Source: Dioscorea cayenensis subsp. rotundata (Eukaryota > Streptophyta > Magnoliopsida > Dioscoreales > Dioscoreaceae). Taken from it: 64,000 nucleotides of DNA. Location of the stretch: NCBI RefSeq assembly GCF_009730915.1, contig NC_052477.1, positions 25,066,578 to 25,130,577 of the forward strand. Direction: 5' to 3'. Below, piece by piece: positions 1 to 12,856 of this stretch; the first letter of the stretch is position 1; every line of letters starts with the position of its first letter. Position numbers and translations under genes: made by a program. Below the pieces are notes generated by a model that was given only the letters and a program-made list of their open reading frames with translations, did not search any database and was not told where the DNA came from.

Positions 1-455
1 CATTTTTGAATGGGGTATGTTTGAATTATAAGAATGAAGAAATAGCTGGAGATTAAATTTAATGCTATAATTTGAGCAGTATTCTAAATTATGTGAATTT
101 TGGATAGGTCACAGTCTTAGGTGTTTATGGTTCTCAGAATCTTAAAATTTGTGATTTGAAAAAGTATATGTGAAGTTATGAGGTATTTAGTACTTAATGT
201 TCATGTTATAATTGTTTTTTACCCTTTGAATTGGATAATTGCTTTTATACCCTTGAAAGAATCCAGATGTGGGAAGTAGAATAATAATTATATCCTTTTT
301 GCTTTTACACCATTCTGAACTCTCTTTTTGCATTATCCTTGCTCACTAGCCTTTTACCTTTATAGAATATTTATGTCTTAGAATCCTTGTTACATACCTT
401 ACATTTTGTAAATCTATCCTATTGGTGTTTTATTGGCTTTCTTCCATAATTATAG

Positions 456-513
456 GGCATGCCAAAAGCTTTATGGTGTCAAAATTAAAGTTTATCGCGT
501 TAGTGAGTATCAG
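456..513 (+). CDS. candidate internal exon of an unidentified gene entering from the left
   Basis: A 58-nt stretch is bounded by a pyrimidine-rich TATAG acceptor and a consensus CAG|GTAAGT donor. Read with one leading base it encodes 19 open residues ending in KVYRVSEYQ. A second acceptor (TTTTCAG) at 1373 would continue the frame for ten residues (IRDRIAWWIA) to a TAG near 1406, so this could be the end of a plus-strand gene whose body lies outside the window. I do not recognise the protein. The splice sites and frame are seen; the gene itself is inferred from very little sequence. Confidence 0.35.
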
Positions 514-1419
514 GTAAGTAAACCACATATAAATATCAGTATATGTATATACTTTTCAACTCTTGCTAAAATACCATTTTAAATTGTTTATTTATTAATT
601 TTTTGATTATTTATAATTTTGTAATTATTTAACCATTTATTAAATTCTTGTTATATAATTTTATTAAATTTACGGTTATTATATTTTCCTAAATTGTTTA
701 AAAATTTAAATTATTTGAAGATTTTTAGGAACTATTTGTCCGAGTTTATATTCAAATAACTGGTTATTTTGATATTATTAAGTTAGATCAAACCCTATAC
801 TTTGCTCAGTCTAAACTTTGATATTTTTTGTTGTTTTTGAGGACATTAAGTATTTGACATAGAAATCTAGTCTCTAATTAACTATGCGCTAACCCTGTCA
901 CTGGGGTTAAACACTGGCCATGTTGACATATACTCTGATAAGAGACTATAGTTTCACACCATTTTGTTGGTTAAGAATAATGGCCTATGACATTCTGGCT
1001 TGGGTCACTAATGGTAAATAAATGACCTCAGAAATTCTAACTCAGGTCATTCAGTATAAACACATGACGGACGATATTCTATTTTGTTCATGGTTTATTG
1101 GGAGACATATACTCTTGAAAATTTGCTAAACTCTGACTCTATTTCTATTAATTTGCACTAATTTCAAGGTTTATAATTTTTATCAATATTATATTATGGT
1201 ATACAATATGTATTATAATTCTTAGGATACTATTTTGATACGTCCTATATGGATTTCTGTTTGATATTCGAATATGTATTGCTGAAAACCTGTATGACCC
1301 CAAAATGGTTTTAGTTGGTTACTTACTGGACTGGAAAGCTCATTATCTTGTTGTTTTTCTTTCTTTCTTTTCAGATCAGGGATAGGATTGCCTGGTGGAT
1401 AGCTTAGAAACAATTGTCG

Positions 1420-4080
1420 AGTAGCAAGGGTATCTTTGGTGTAGTTTAGGTTCCTATTTTTTTTAACCTGTATTAACCTGAAACTTTGTATTTAGAAAAC
1501 TTTTTGTTTTTCGAACTTCATTGTATTTTGATTTTCGATATCTGAAATTTTGTAGAATGTTTGTTCTCTTTTGGATCAGGTTTTGAGGAAACTTAAAATC
1601 ATAAATATAAATGTAACAAATAATGTCTGAGTTAACATATTGGATGTAATTTAATTAACATAAAACTGGCAAAGTTTGCAATCAACATAAAACATTTCAA
1701 GCACATTACATACCAATCAGCCAAGTTGTGTATACATCCAACCTCAAAACCTCTAATCATACCCTAATAACTAATAAGTTGAGCCCCCAATGGGCAATTG
1801 ATAACTTATAACTGATGAACAGTCACATGCACATGATAGAGGGCAAGACATCGAGTACCATGCTCTCAAATAGTATGGGTAGAGGGTTTTAGAGAAAATT
1901 GGGTTTTAAAAATTCTCCATTCCCAAATGTGATACTGAATGCGGTCCGAAGACCGTGAGGCTCATATATTGAGCCCTAGCATGCTTGGGTATATCTTAAG
2001 AAGGTGTACACTTGTCTTAGATCCCCATTAATCCTTCTAATTAATTGAACAAAATATATTTTTGCACAGTTTGCAATCATAGTACAATAACAACCACAAT
2101 TAGTTACTAGTATTATATAAAAAGTTAAAGAACCAATACTTGTAAACTAATTTAATAATAATTGAAAATATCTAAAATAAAGACTGGTGGTAAACATTGA
2201 TTAATCGATAAAACAACATTTGATATGATATAAACTCCACCACTACCAACTCACTTGGTTTCCTTGGATTTTCAGGTTTAACTAGGCTCCTAACTGAAGA
2301 TCTCTCCTATCTCTGGACTTTCGCCTATAAATAACAATAAAATAATAATTACTAACAATAAATAATAACTAATAACTAATATCTATCTATACAAGAAAAA
2401 TATATAAATAAAGTAATGACTCTCTAATCAAGCCTTTCTTACTCAATCGGTTCCAAACCGATGTCCAATGTACTTCAATAGGCTTCAAGATCAACTTAAA
2501 AACCAACTAATTTTATTTAAATTACCACTAATTGAGCTTAAATCAACTCAATTAGAATTAAACCCACTTGAATCAACTCCAACGGAAATAAACCAGCTTG
2601 AACCAAACTCATTTCTTATATAATCCTCCAAAACCGGATTGATTCAATTAACCCAAACCTTATTCAACAGGTTCAGCCCAATTACACTGAACCAAGACTT
2701 GAACCAAGCTCAATCCTCAATCAAATTGAATTGAACCAGGTTAGTTCAATTAAACGCTGGGTTCAATTGAACACAAGATCAATTGAACGGGTTCAACCCT
2801 AATTTTGAACCGAAAACACAATCCAAACCTAATTTAGCTAAATTGAACTCAATTGAATTCAAACCAACTCCACTCGCTCAATCTGAATTAAATTGGGTAT
2901 GAACTGACTTAAGGCTAACAAACCCACTCACTTCACCCAACAATCCAAGAATTAACTTACACCCAAGTGTGACTTCAATCACAAAAACCCATTCTTTTAC
3001 ATTCCCAAACCACCATTAAACCCTCGCCTTAACCTTACTAACATATCATTAATCATTTCTTCTTCACCACCGCCTCCTCCTTTAATCTTTCCACTCTCAT
3101 GCATGATTGTGTTAATCACCTTACATCAAGCATGCCATACATGCTTAAGACAATAACCATCTTTTAACACATGCATGAGCACCATGCTTATACACATACA
3201 CTAGACTTTGACCCTCTCCCGACACCAATATAGCCTCTTAATTCTCAAACATACATAAATAAACCCCCATGCATGTGAGTTGTATGTATTTACATATGTG
3301 TCAATATGTGCATGCCATGCAACTCTCAAACAACCAATTAAATGTATTAATAGTTTGAATTATAGTTGAATTAACTTCGTGATAATATTAATCAAATTTA
3401 AATTTAAACTAAATAAAGAGTTTAATGACTTTATCACATATATAATCATATGTTAATTATAATTGGCACTTTGGATAATAATATATTTAAAGTTTTAAAT
3501 GTAGTTAATCATTTCATATAAAGGGGTTTATATATAACAACACCATGAGTCTCGAATCTATTGCTCTTTGTAAATATCCGAGTGATATAGATCGGAGAGA
3601 ACAGATAGATTGAAAGAATCCCATGTTTTTCAAGTTGTAGATCACAAAATTCTCGTCATTTTCTACAACCCGCTATGGTTGAGGTAAGTGATCCTCGTCA
3701 TGAATTAATAATATAACATATTAAATGTTTTTAATTGAGATCATATATCTTATAGTTGGTATCGTGATCATTTTCTATACTCCCTATCTAGCATGATAAT
3801 GATTATTTTTATAATTGTATTTGCACATTTAATTTGATTTTAGTTTATAGATATTCATAATTGCATGCTCTTTGTTATTTGTAATTATGTATGCATATCT
3901 ACTATTAAGTTTATATATTAGATATAAGCATGTTAGAGACACAAAATCATTAATATATTTGATTTAATTTTTCAAATAATCTGGTATAGTGAACATACAT
4001 GCAGTACACGGTTTGTATATTCGATGCAAATTACTTGGAGTTTAAATTGTTTTCCAAAATAAGTTGTGTATGTTTTTAGG
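1420..4080. other. gene-free AT-rich stretch
   Basis: No coding signal was found. Roughly 2440-2900 is crowded with variants of GGTTCAA, TTGAACC and CAATTGAA. Around 3120-3320 there are many short CATGCATG-like words. At about 3530-3800 a short transcript-like stretch leads to a GGTATCGTGATC word that loosely resembles a retroelement primer-binding site. None of this supports a named element. Confidence 0.5.
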
Positions 4081-7000
4081 GTTTGAATAAAAGGGCACAA
4101 GACTCAAGCTAAACCATCTTAGACTCGAGTATACAACCACCCGTTATTACTCAAGGCGGATCCACACGCTAAGTCTGCCTATTGTGATTGTGTAGTGTGT
4201 AGCTTATTACGATAGTGATACGCCTTTGAGTCACCGTGCAAGTGCACGAGACGACAAGCAATAAAGTGTACCCAAATAGGTCTAGTAGTCGTAATCCACA
4301 AGGACCGTAAGCTTTCAAGACTGCGTTGTTCTTCTAATATCTCAACCGGATCAAAAAGGGTAATTAGAAGAAAATGGACCAATGGCTTAAGTAAATGTAG
4401 GATCGGAAATTGGGTGATTATCACGTAGATAAAGTAGTTCTCCGACTCAATCACCTCGATGAATGTACTCGACCTCCAAGAAAAGTATTACATGTACATC
4501 TCTTTAGACCGCGGGTTAATGCCTCACGGAGGGGTTTGCTAACGTATGACTCTTACTCAAGGTTTGGTATGGACTCAACCCCATCCCAAATGTGTGCCCT
4601 AGCTAAATAGACTCTCGATCATCATCAAGACAACAATGTGCAACTATGGCTAACATAATTCTTGACTCAGAATTACAACCACGGAGAGCATGCATGAAAA
4701 ATCAATGCTCATGTAGGTAATGGTAATTCTCACATCGAGTTTTGCAAACATACAACATCAAGACAATCAACACAAAAGAGTTGCATCCAAGATAAAACAA
4801 AAGGGAAAAACTCAGTGAAAGAAAAACTAATTAATCAAAGCTACAAAGTCAATACATCACAAGTCAAGGAATCATAATCCGGGGCACCGAAATGACGGTT
4901 ATCCCCTAGTTTTACAAAACACATGAAAGACTAAGAAAACAAAAAGAGAAAACAATCTATAAAAAACCCCCTTTTGCTTCCAAACCACTTCGACGGTGCT
5001 CCGATGAAGTCCCACCAATGTTACTCCGCTTTACTTGGTGTCCTACCACCTCGGATCCACCTCCAATCCATCAACAATGAATCTCCACCCGCCATCTCAT
5101 CTCAGATCCTGAAGAAAACCTCACCAAAAATCCCTTTGAAAACCTAACTTTGGGACTCAAAAGGCATCTCCAAGCACAGCTACGTGCTCTTGGTTGTCCT
5201 TTTTTGGGAGTCTTGGGGACTGGCTTTCGCAATCCAGAATAATAAAAATACCATAGTGTATTGGCATAAGCACTTAGCAGAGCTTCTTCCCGATGCTTTC
5301 TCCTAACATGACAATGATAGAGCACCAAAACCGTGTTCTTCTTGTGCTGAAAACCCCATGAAGCAGGTGGAAAGCCACGGGATAGAAGTGTCATGCGAGA
5401 ACCCACCTGGGCTGGATCTAGTGTACGGACAAACGGGCTTTAGACCCACAATGCTGGTGAGCTCTTAGGCCTGCAAGGCCTCAGAATCTAATTTAGGACA
5501 AGCAATCTATAACAAACCAATCAAGTTACAGGGGATTACGCACTCTACACGGCATACAATATCGGGTACAAGCAATTCAAAATACAAAGCATGCAGAATA
5601 CTGTTGATGGAAAATGACAACAACTCAAATTTTAGCAGACCACTACCCTAGAGACGGGTCTTTTTCTAAAATCCACACCGGTCTGCACTCTCGATGCGGT
5701 AAGGATTTAAACAAATCCACGAGCTTACCTAGCTAAATGATAGTAATCGAGAAATTTATGTAAAACAAATAGGGTATATAAATCTCGATTCCCACGGATA
5801 TCGAGAGACAATCTCAGTTTTAAACATAGTTTAAACAAATACAAAATAAATAATTCAAAGCGGAGGGTATAGTTCTCAAGTGATAACTAGCTATTCAAGA
5901 TAACTATAATCAAAGAATACTAGACTTTTCGAAGAACTACGAAATAATAATTCTCCGTAAATGAGCACTATGAGTCTTCAAAACATAATTTAAACAAAAT
6001 ACAAAAGTGAAATAGTTCAATAAAAAGAAATATTTGCACAAATATGATTCACTGAATTCACCCGTAAATACGGATATCATACAGAAACTTCAAGGCAGAC
6101 AAAAATTTCGCGTATGAGATATGCTGCTACGTAAATTAATAAACTTACATAAATAGTACATACTGATAAAATCAAAAATCAAAAGTCGAAAGCAGACGCA
6201 ATGTATGCAATTCGAGTGTAGAGTCCCAAATTCACTATAGATGCTAGAAGTTATTTGTTTACCCTCGGTGACCAAGCCTCGAATAATAGAGACTCATCTA
6301 GTCTACCGCCGTTAGGGATTTGACTGCAGTGTATGTATGACTATATATATACGTGTGTGCCGCTAATTTGGATGTCACCCAAGCAGTACATGGTGCAGCA
6401 TAGTTTACTCCAGAATTTCTTATCGACGAGGTCGGGGTTTAGCTCCTTCTAATGAGGGTTGCGTATCAGCTCTGTTTGGAGACCAAAACATTCGAGATAG
6501 ATTTCCAAAGCCAAAATACGATGTATTATTCACAAGTTTTTCCAACACTACATGAGCACGGTACAAAATCTAATTTGCATAATCCCACTTTCTAGGGAAA
6601 ATAACAACAAAACAAATAAAAATTGTTACATTATATAAATGAATAAATCATCAACACCAATCACTCCCAAAATTTACACCCTGCAAGGTCTGTCACTACA
6701 ATATCAATCCCAGCATGTTTCATTTCACAAACTGACTCCAAGATCATTCTAAAATTTGTGAAGATATTTTGCGTTACTAAACTTAGGAAAATCCACAGAT
6801 ATTTACCGACAAGGTGCATTATGTCATAGTCTTGAGGTTTGTCGAGTAATATCCGGGATTGTTGGTGTCGAATGCAGGGAAGTGGGGATAAAAGCAGCAA
6901 TCGCTTCTTAGCTATGTGAAGATCGGTAGTGATAAGTGGCGACAATGATTCAGTCTCAAAAAGTAAAACAACAAGTAAGAAAGCACTGGTAAGCGAGGTA

Positions 7001-9359
7001 AAGTGATCGATAAAGATGGGGTACTCGGGATAATGCTCCGCCTAGGACAAGTCAGTTTACAAAGTGCATGAACCCTACATGTGCTTCCTAATCGATGCAA
7101 TGGTGAGTCGGTGGAAATCCTTAAATACATGGTCCCAGAATATAGGTTGCTATGCTAACTCTATACATGTCTCGGAGGAGATTGGATAACCTCTCAGCCT
7201 CGCACTTTAGAGATAGGTTGATGCTCTAGGGATTCAAGTAAATCTCTTCCTGTATAGACCTAACCCTTTGTTGTTCGAGTTGGAAGGTCATAACCCGCGA
7301 TTAAGCCCTAGATACTAAGATCACATAGCCTTCACTCAGATTGCAGCCTGACTAAGCCCAGTAGGAGGGTCGCCCCTTAGACCATTCACTCTATTATGGC
7401 CGCAAAGGGTGGGAAGGAGATGAGATCTATTATCACGTCCAGGGGAAGAGGATGTACAGCCTCTCAGCAACACCCTCTCAGGTCTCTCCTAATATAATAG
7501 TAATTGAAGCATAAAGAGATTCAATGAATGAATACATCTAGGGTTCTATAAATACCCAAGTACACTAGGGGTTTAGCTCTCCATGGAGCTGAGGTACAAT
7601 CAAATAAATAGAATGTAAAGCGATGAATCCATAGAGAAACCCCTCGATGGTTGTTGTTGATGTGTGGTCTTGGAATTGTCTTTAGTTGTCATGAGGATTC
7701 CTTTGTTAGGTATAGGATGGTGTGGCAAGCTCTCCAGTGGCAACCTTCTTCTAGCGGGATTGGCGATGTCGGGGCAGTGGGAACCTCTCCAAAACATTGT
7801 GATACCTCTCAAAGCCTTTAGAGCCTCTATAAGTTGGGGAAAAGATGGAGAAAATGATTAAATCGGGCGACTAAAAGGGCTGTAGTTTTGATGTGGAATT
7901 TCCACGAGGCGTGTATAATTTCCTGCGCTTGGTGTGATTCTAATTCTGTTTTCTTGGCCATTTGTGAGCAGTCTTTTGATTGCTTTTGTGATTGTTAAGT
8001 TAAATACTTGTCCTAAATACTTCCGGAGTCCATACTTTCATCGGTGTAGCATGTGGCACTGCGTTCAGCGTCATGGATCGCTTCTTTTTAATAGCGGATG
8101 GGTTGGTGGAGATCTTGTTCTTGTGCAAGAGTGTTCGTAATGCTTGAGTGGCCTTGCTTGTGTCCAGAGTTGTTGTGCTACTAAAATGGGAGGTTGGCAC
8201 ACACTCTAGCATCTCCACGACTATGTCTTGATTTGAACTTAGCATGATTTCTTAAAATCGGGCATTGTGATCCACGGTTTCTTTCATTTCATACTCGGCC
8301 TCACAGCCTCGTTAATGCTTGGCCAAAACACACGTATTAGTGTAAAAACAGGAGAGAAGTAATGCTCAACATAAGGAAAGTGTAGCATTCATATCACTAG
8401 CCTTATCATTTTCCTTGTCAAATCATTCTGAAAATTTAGTCTCTAGAAGTGAGAAATCATGCTTCGTCTGAAGATTATGCATATAGGTGTCATCATGTCA
8501 GAGTCTTTTTAATGGGTCATAACTCATAATCTACAAATCCAATAAACTTGAAATTTTTGCAGATTGAGGTTAATGGTGATAATGAATATTTTTCTTTCTT
8601 GAGCACTGTTGATTTTATTGTAAATCCGTAATTGGCCTCTAAATACGCATGTCTACGATGTATCTCCAAGAGATGTCCTTAAATTGATCATATCTTATAG
8701 AATGTATATCGATAAATATGAAATTTGGCGGGTAGATAGATCAAAGAAATCATTACTACTTTTCAATTTTAATCATCGAAAGTTGTGCTTCTATGATGAC
8801 CTCGAATTTAGGCCCCAATTCCCATTCAACTCACAATATCATAACTTAAAAAATTCATTATAGCAATTTCATGTGCATGAACATAGAATGTCAAAAGTCT
8901 CAAGTTTATAATAATCAGCCCAATAAACCTTGAAATATTGATTCTAAACCACCAAATCATTTAATTTAGTTCCCAAGTGTTAACCTCACAATTTTAGTAA
9001 GAATACCATCAAGGAAAGACTATGGTCTCCACCCTAGATAGTAAGTTAAAACCTGAAATTCAAGACTCAACCTTGCCACAGGGGTTTGTAGTACACATTC
9101 TCTTGATGTATTCACTTCTAACATTCAACGTTATTAACATTTTCTCTAAACACATATATGCCCATCAAACGTACATCGACTAATATTTTAATTATTAGCA
9201 TACACCTTTAAAACATAATATCATCCACTATAAGTTAACTCGAGCTTTTGATCTTATTATCATAAATAATATGGTCATAATTTCATGTATAAGAATAAAT
9301 AGATAAATATTGAACTGGTTATAACCAAATTTTTAATACATATGAACGTACGTAACTAT
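4080..9359. repeat. probable decayed LTR-retrotransposon non-coding sequence
   Basis: This stretch has no domain-bearing reading frame. It has the texture of long non-coding or LTR parts of large plant Ty3-type elements: phrases such as CACCGTGCAAGTGCACGAG near 4234, a stretch near 7540 that looks like a promoter region (GGGTTCTATAAATACCC), and repeated sentence-like AT/GC-mixed blocks from 8500 to 9000. The assignment rests on general resemblance, not on LTR pairs or protein domains. The open frame at 5071-5406 on the minus strand has no recognisable domain and is not called as a gene. Confidence 0.3.
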
Positions 9360-10359
9360 NNNNNNNNNNNNNNNNNNNNNNNNNNNNNNNNNNNNNNNNN
9401 NNNNNNNNNNNNNNNNNNNNNNNNNNNNNNNNNNNNNNNNNNNNNNNNNNNNNNNNNNNNNNNNNNNNNNNNNNNNNNNNNNNNNNNNNNNNNNNNNNNN
9501 NNNNNNNNNNNNNNNNNNNNNNNNNNNNNNNNNNNNNNNNNNNNNNNNNNNNNNNNNNNNNNNNNNNNNNNNNNNNNNNNNNNNNNNNNNNNNNNNNNNN
9601 NNNNNNNNNNNNNNNNNNNNNNNNNNNNNNNNNNNNNNNNNNNNNNNNNNNNNNNNNNNNNNNNNNNNNNNNNNNNNNNNNNNNNNNNNNNNNNNNNNNN
9701 NNNNNNNNNNNNNNNNNNNNNNNNNNNNNNNNNNNNNNNNNNNNNNNNNNNNNNNNNNNNNNNNNNNNNNNNNNNNNNNNNNNNNNNNNNNNNNNNNNNN
9801 NNNNNNNNNNNNNNNNNNNNNNNNNNNNNNNNNNNNNNNNNNNNNNNNNNNNNNNNNNNNNNNNNNNNNNNNNNNNNNNNNNNNNNNNNNNNNNNNNNNN
9901 NNNNNNNNNNNNNNNNNNNNNNNNNNNNNNNNNNNNNNNNNNNNNNNNNNNNNNNNNNNNNNNNNNNNNNNNNNNNNNNNNNNNNNNNNNNNNNNNNNNN
10001 NNNNNNNNNNNNNNNNNNNNNNNNNNNNNNNNNNNNNNNNNNNNNNNNNNNNNNNNNNNNNNNNNNNNNNNNNNNNNNNNNNNNNNNNNNNNNNNNNNNN
10101 NNNNNNNNNNNNNNNNNNNNNNNNNNNNNNNNNNNNNNNNNNNNNNNNNNNNNNNNNNNNNNNNNNNNNNNNNNNNNNNNNNNNNNNNNNNNNNNNNNNN
10201 NNNNNNNNNNNNNNNNNNNNNNNNNNNNNNNNNNNNNNNNNNNNNNNNNNNNNNNNNNNNNNNNNNNNNNNNNNNNNNNNNNNNNNNNNNNNNNNNNNNN
10301 NNNNNNNNNNNNNNNNNNNNNNNNNNNNNNNNNNNNNNNNNNNNNNNNNNNNNNNNNNN
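9360..10359. other. assembly gap of exactly 1000 N
   Basis: The run of N is exactly 1000 bases long, the usual placeholder for a gap of unknown size. It removes the promoter and 5' UTR of the SF3B6 gene that begins at the next base. Confidence 0.99.
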
Positions 10360-10734
10360 ATGGCGACGATAAGCTTGAGGAAGGGGAACACTCGGCTTCC
10401 GCCGGAGGTGAACCGTGTGCTTTACGTGCGCAACCTCCCGTTCAACATCTCGAGCGAGGAGATGTACGATATCTTCGGCAAATATGGAGCAATCCGCCAG
10501 ATCCGGCTGGGCACAAACAAGGACACTCGCGGCACAGCCTTCGTTGTCTACGAGGACATCTACGACGCCAAGACCGCAGTCGACCATCTCTCGGGCTTCA
10601 ACGTCGCCAATCGCTACCTCATCGTCCTTTATTACCAGCAAGCCAAGATGTCAAAGAAGCAGGACACGAAGAAGAAGGAGGAAGAGATCATGAAGATGCA
10701 AGAGAAGTATGGGCTATCATCCAAAGATAAGTAG
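10360..10734 (+). CDS. SF3B6: splicing factor 3B subunit 6 (p14 / SF3b14a)
   Basis: A complete intronless frame encodes 124 aa, matching the family's usual length of about 125. SF3B6 is the small SF3b subunit of the U2 snRNP that contacts the branch-point region of pre-mRNA in the nucleus and binds SF3B1. The single RRM is clear: RNP2 is LYVRNL at residues 21-26 and RNP1 is RGTAFVVY at 57-64. Tyr22, the residue shown in human p14 to contact the branch adenosine, is present. The conserved [17 protein letters not shown] block (about 76-92) and the lysine-rich tail (DTKKKEEE then EKYGLS) also match. The ATG is the first base after the assembly gap, so an upstream start cannot be excluded, but the family start region fits. 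Third codon positions are GC-rich, unlike the AT-rich surroundings. Identification is certain; only the promoter is missing. Confidence 0.97.
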   Translation: MATISLRKGNTRLPPEVNRVLYVRNLPFNISSEEMYDIFGKYGAIRQIRLGTNKDTRGTAFVVYEDIYDAKTAVDHLSGFNVANRYLIVLYYQQAKMSKKQDTKKKEEEIMKMQEKYGLSSKDK

Positions 10735-12180
10735 TAGTTTGGTTGGTCTCTCTGCCACTCTTTTGTTTGTGTATCTCTTATAATGATTGGATTTGACTGA
10801 TGTATTATTGACTTTTTTGGATTAGAACTCTGGTTTTGCAATGATATGTTACATTTACCATAACTTGTTTTGATGAATTGTCAGCATGTTCTTTTTGTTT
10901 TTATGGTTGCTTACAAAACTCCCAAATTTGATGTTTTGTTTGCGCTATATATACATATATATTATGTAATCTAGTTTGATTGATTGGTTGATTTGATTGC
11001 AATCTTGTTTGACAATAAGTTTTGGTGTGAGTTCTATTGGCTTGACTATCAGGGTAGTATTTGATCTTAGTGATAGCCATTGTTGGAGATGTAGTATAGA
11101 TTGTGTAAATTTGGAGGATAATTTCTTTTAAGGAATTTGTTTGTTAACCTAGGGCTAGGGTATGTGGAACATAGTTTTTGGTGAACGGTGGAGGAATACA
11201 AAGCCTCTCCATGAAGTTCTTAAGTTATGACATGAAACAAAGGAGGATGAAACTATTATCATTTAGAGTAGTAAGAGTTTGAAATACCAACTTCTAATGA
11301 GAACACTTTCACTATGTTATTGAAGTATTGATGTTCTGGCCACAAGTTATGAGCTTATATGTACAGCAATATTTTTGCTTAGAAGTTTAGAAGCTGGACC
11401 TGGCTTTTTCAGGACCAAAGAAAATCCTTCTTCTTTTTTCCTATTTGGTTAACTTGTTTAAAAAGATGTAAATTCAATGCATCTTAATTGAACGAAAGGT
11501 AAATTTATACGTTGCAGTAATGGAGATTTTTAATTATTGCAAAATATCTTGGAAATCCAGTGTGAGCTGCTTCTTTTTCTGTATTTTTGTGTGTAGCAAG
11601 GAAACCTTGATTGCACTGTTTATGATACTTGGATGATTGTGTAGAACATGCTGATGTCTGATGTAGAAGAAGTGGTTCAGCATGTCATCAAAAGAGTTGA
11701 TTCTAATTATTACCAATTCACAAGAAGGTTTACATAGTAGCTAACTTCAGATGTATGTAAAACATGAATTTATGATGTTAGCATTTCCTTTGGCGGTCTT
11801 TTTTTCAAATTCTTAATGTGAAGCAGCATACATCAGTTTTGCGGCATTTTCAGTTGAAAGTTAATTAGTAAGAGTTTGAAGTTTGTTACTCCATCTGTGT
11901 ATCAGTTGTTTTCAAGTGTAAATACTACTCATTAATCAAGGCTAAACCAGGCTTCTGTTTGGAAATTACGGTCATCTATTGCCTTTAGTTGTGCATCATT
12001 AACATAGTTGGCTGGTTTTATAGCAATATAAAGTGATGTATCACACATAGCTATGTAAAGTGATGTATCATCCAATTGTTCTGCTTATTGTCAAAAGATG
12101 TTAATAATTGTTGTGAATGATGCATGGCTTGAAAGCCCATGAAAGCAGGTTGCACCCTATTCTTTTTCTCTCCTTTTCAT
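10735..12180 (+). other. SF3B6 3' UTR and AT-rich intergenic sequence
   Basis: No gene was found. The first few hundred bases after the stop are T-rich and probably contain the SF3B6 3' UTR. The rest is AT-rich with short repeats, for example two copies of AAAGTGATGTATCA near 12030 and 12057. Confidence 0.5.
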
Positions 12181-12186
12181 TTATTT

Positions 12187-12474
12187 CAGGCTGAAATATG
12201 TTCTGCTTCATCTCATCATTCTCTTAAAGTTTGCTGTGATTGTCCTGGGATTGCACAGCTAATTCAAAACCTTCACCCCTGCATCGCCTGGAGATCAAAT
12301 GTGATGATTCAAAAGCTAAAACTGATGCTGAAATCCTTTCCAGACATTTTCATGACTATCATTCCAAAAGAGGAGAACTCCATTGCTGATGAACTGGCTG
12401 CTTATGGTAGCCGCAACCCACATCTTTCTCTCTTCTTCAGAGGTCACCGTCCGAAATGGATTGAAGACCTCTGA
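12187..12474 (+). pseudogene. RNase H-like fragment of a LINE-type retrotransposon
   Basis: The frame ends in GHRPKWIEDL followed by TGA and carries IPKEENSIADELAAYG, a typical core of the RNase H-like (RVT_3) domain found at the C-terminus of plant LINE ORF2 proteins, where an acidic residue lies in the xADxLA motif. Only about 95 residues are recognisable and the upstream frame is broken. Downstream sequence is T-rich and ends in an A-rich tract (AAAAAAATAAAAATAAAAC near 12557), as expected for a LINE 3' end. The Met at 12139 is probably incidental, since the similarity begins near 12187. It may alternatively be a captured stand-alone RNase H-like gene fragment, which is less likely. Confidence 0.6.
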
Positions 12475-12856
12475 GCCAGTCGCCAACTCTTCTTTTGTTT
12501 TCTGTTTCTTAGTTCTTGTTCGTTTTCCTTTTCTTTAGCTCTAAGCTTTTTGCTCAAAAAAATAAAAATAAAACAAAAAACCCTAAGATTCAAGCTTTCT
12601 CAGAACATTTATAAGTGCAAACAATAAAACCTGGGTCATTAATATAGTTGAAATACACTGTAACTCAACATACACAGAATGGTACAACATGAGATGTTTG
12701 AGACCCTATCATAGATAGAGATGTGTACAAGATACATTAGACCCACCAGTGAGCTGAATTCTCCAGGTCAAGCCTCATTCATAAATTGCATCCACTAGTC
12801 AAACTAACAGCTTGTTATGGCCAACAAGACCTCTATGAATTAGTTTGCTGCCACCT

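Noticed and set aside
5071..5406. 111-codon minus-strand frame
   Set aside because: No recognisable domain, no splice context and atypical Arg/Trp-rich composition in repetitive DNA.
9319..10730. Long frames of 352-462 codons across the N run
   Set aside because: They are open only because N bases cannot encode stops.
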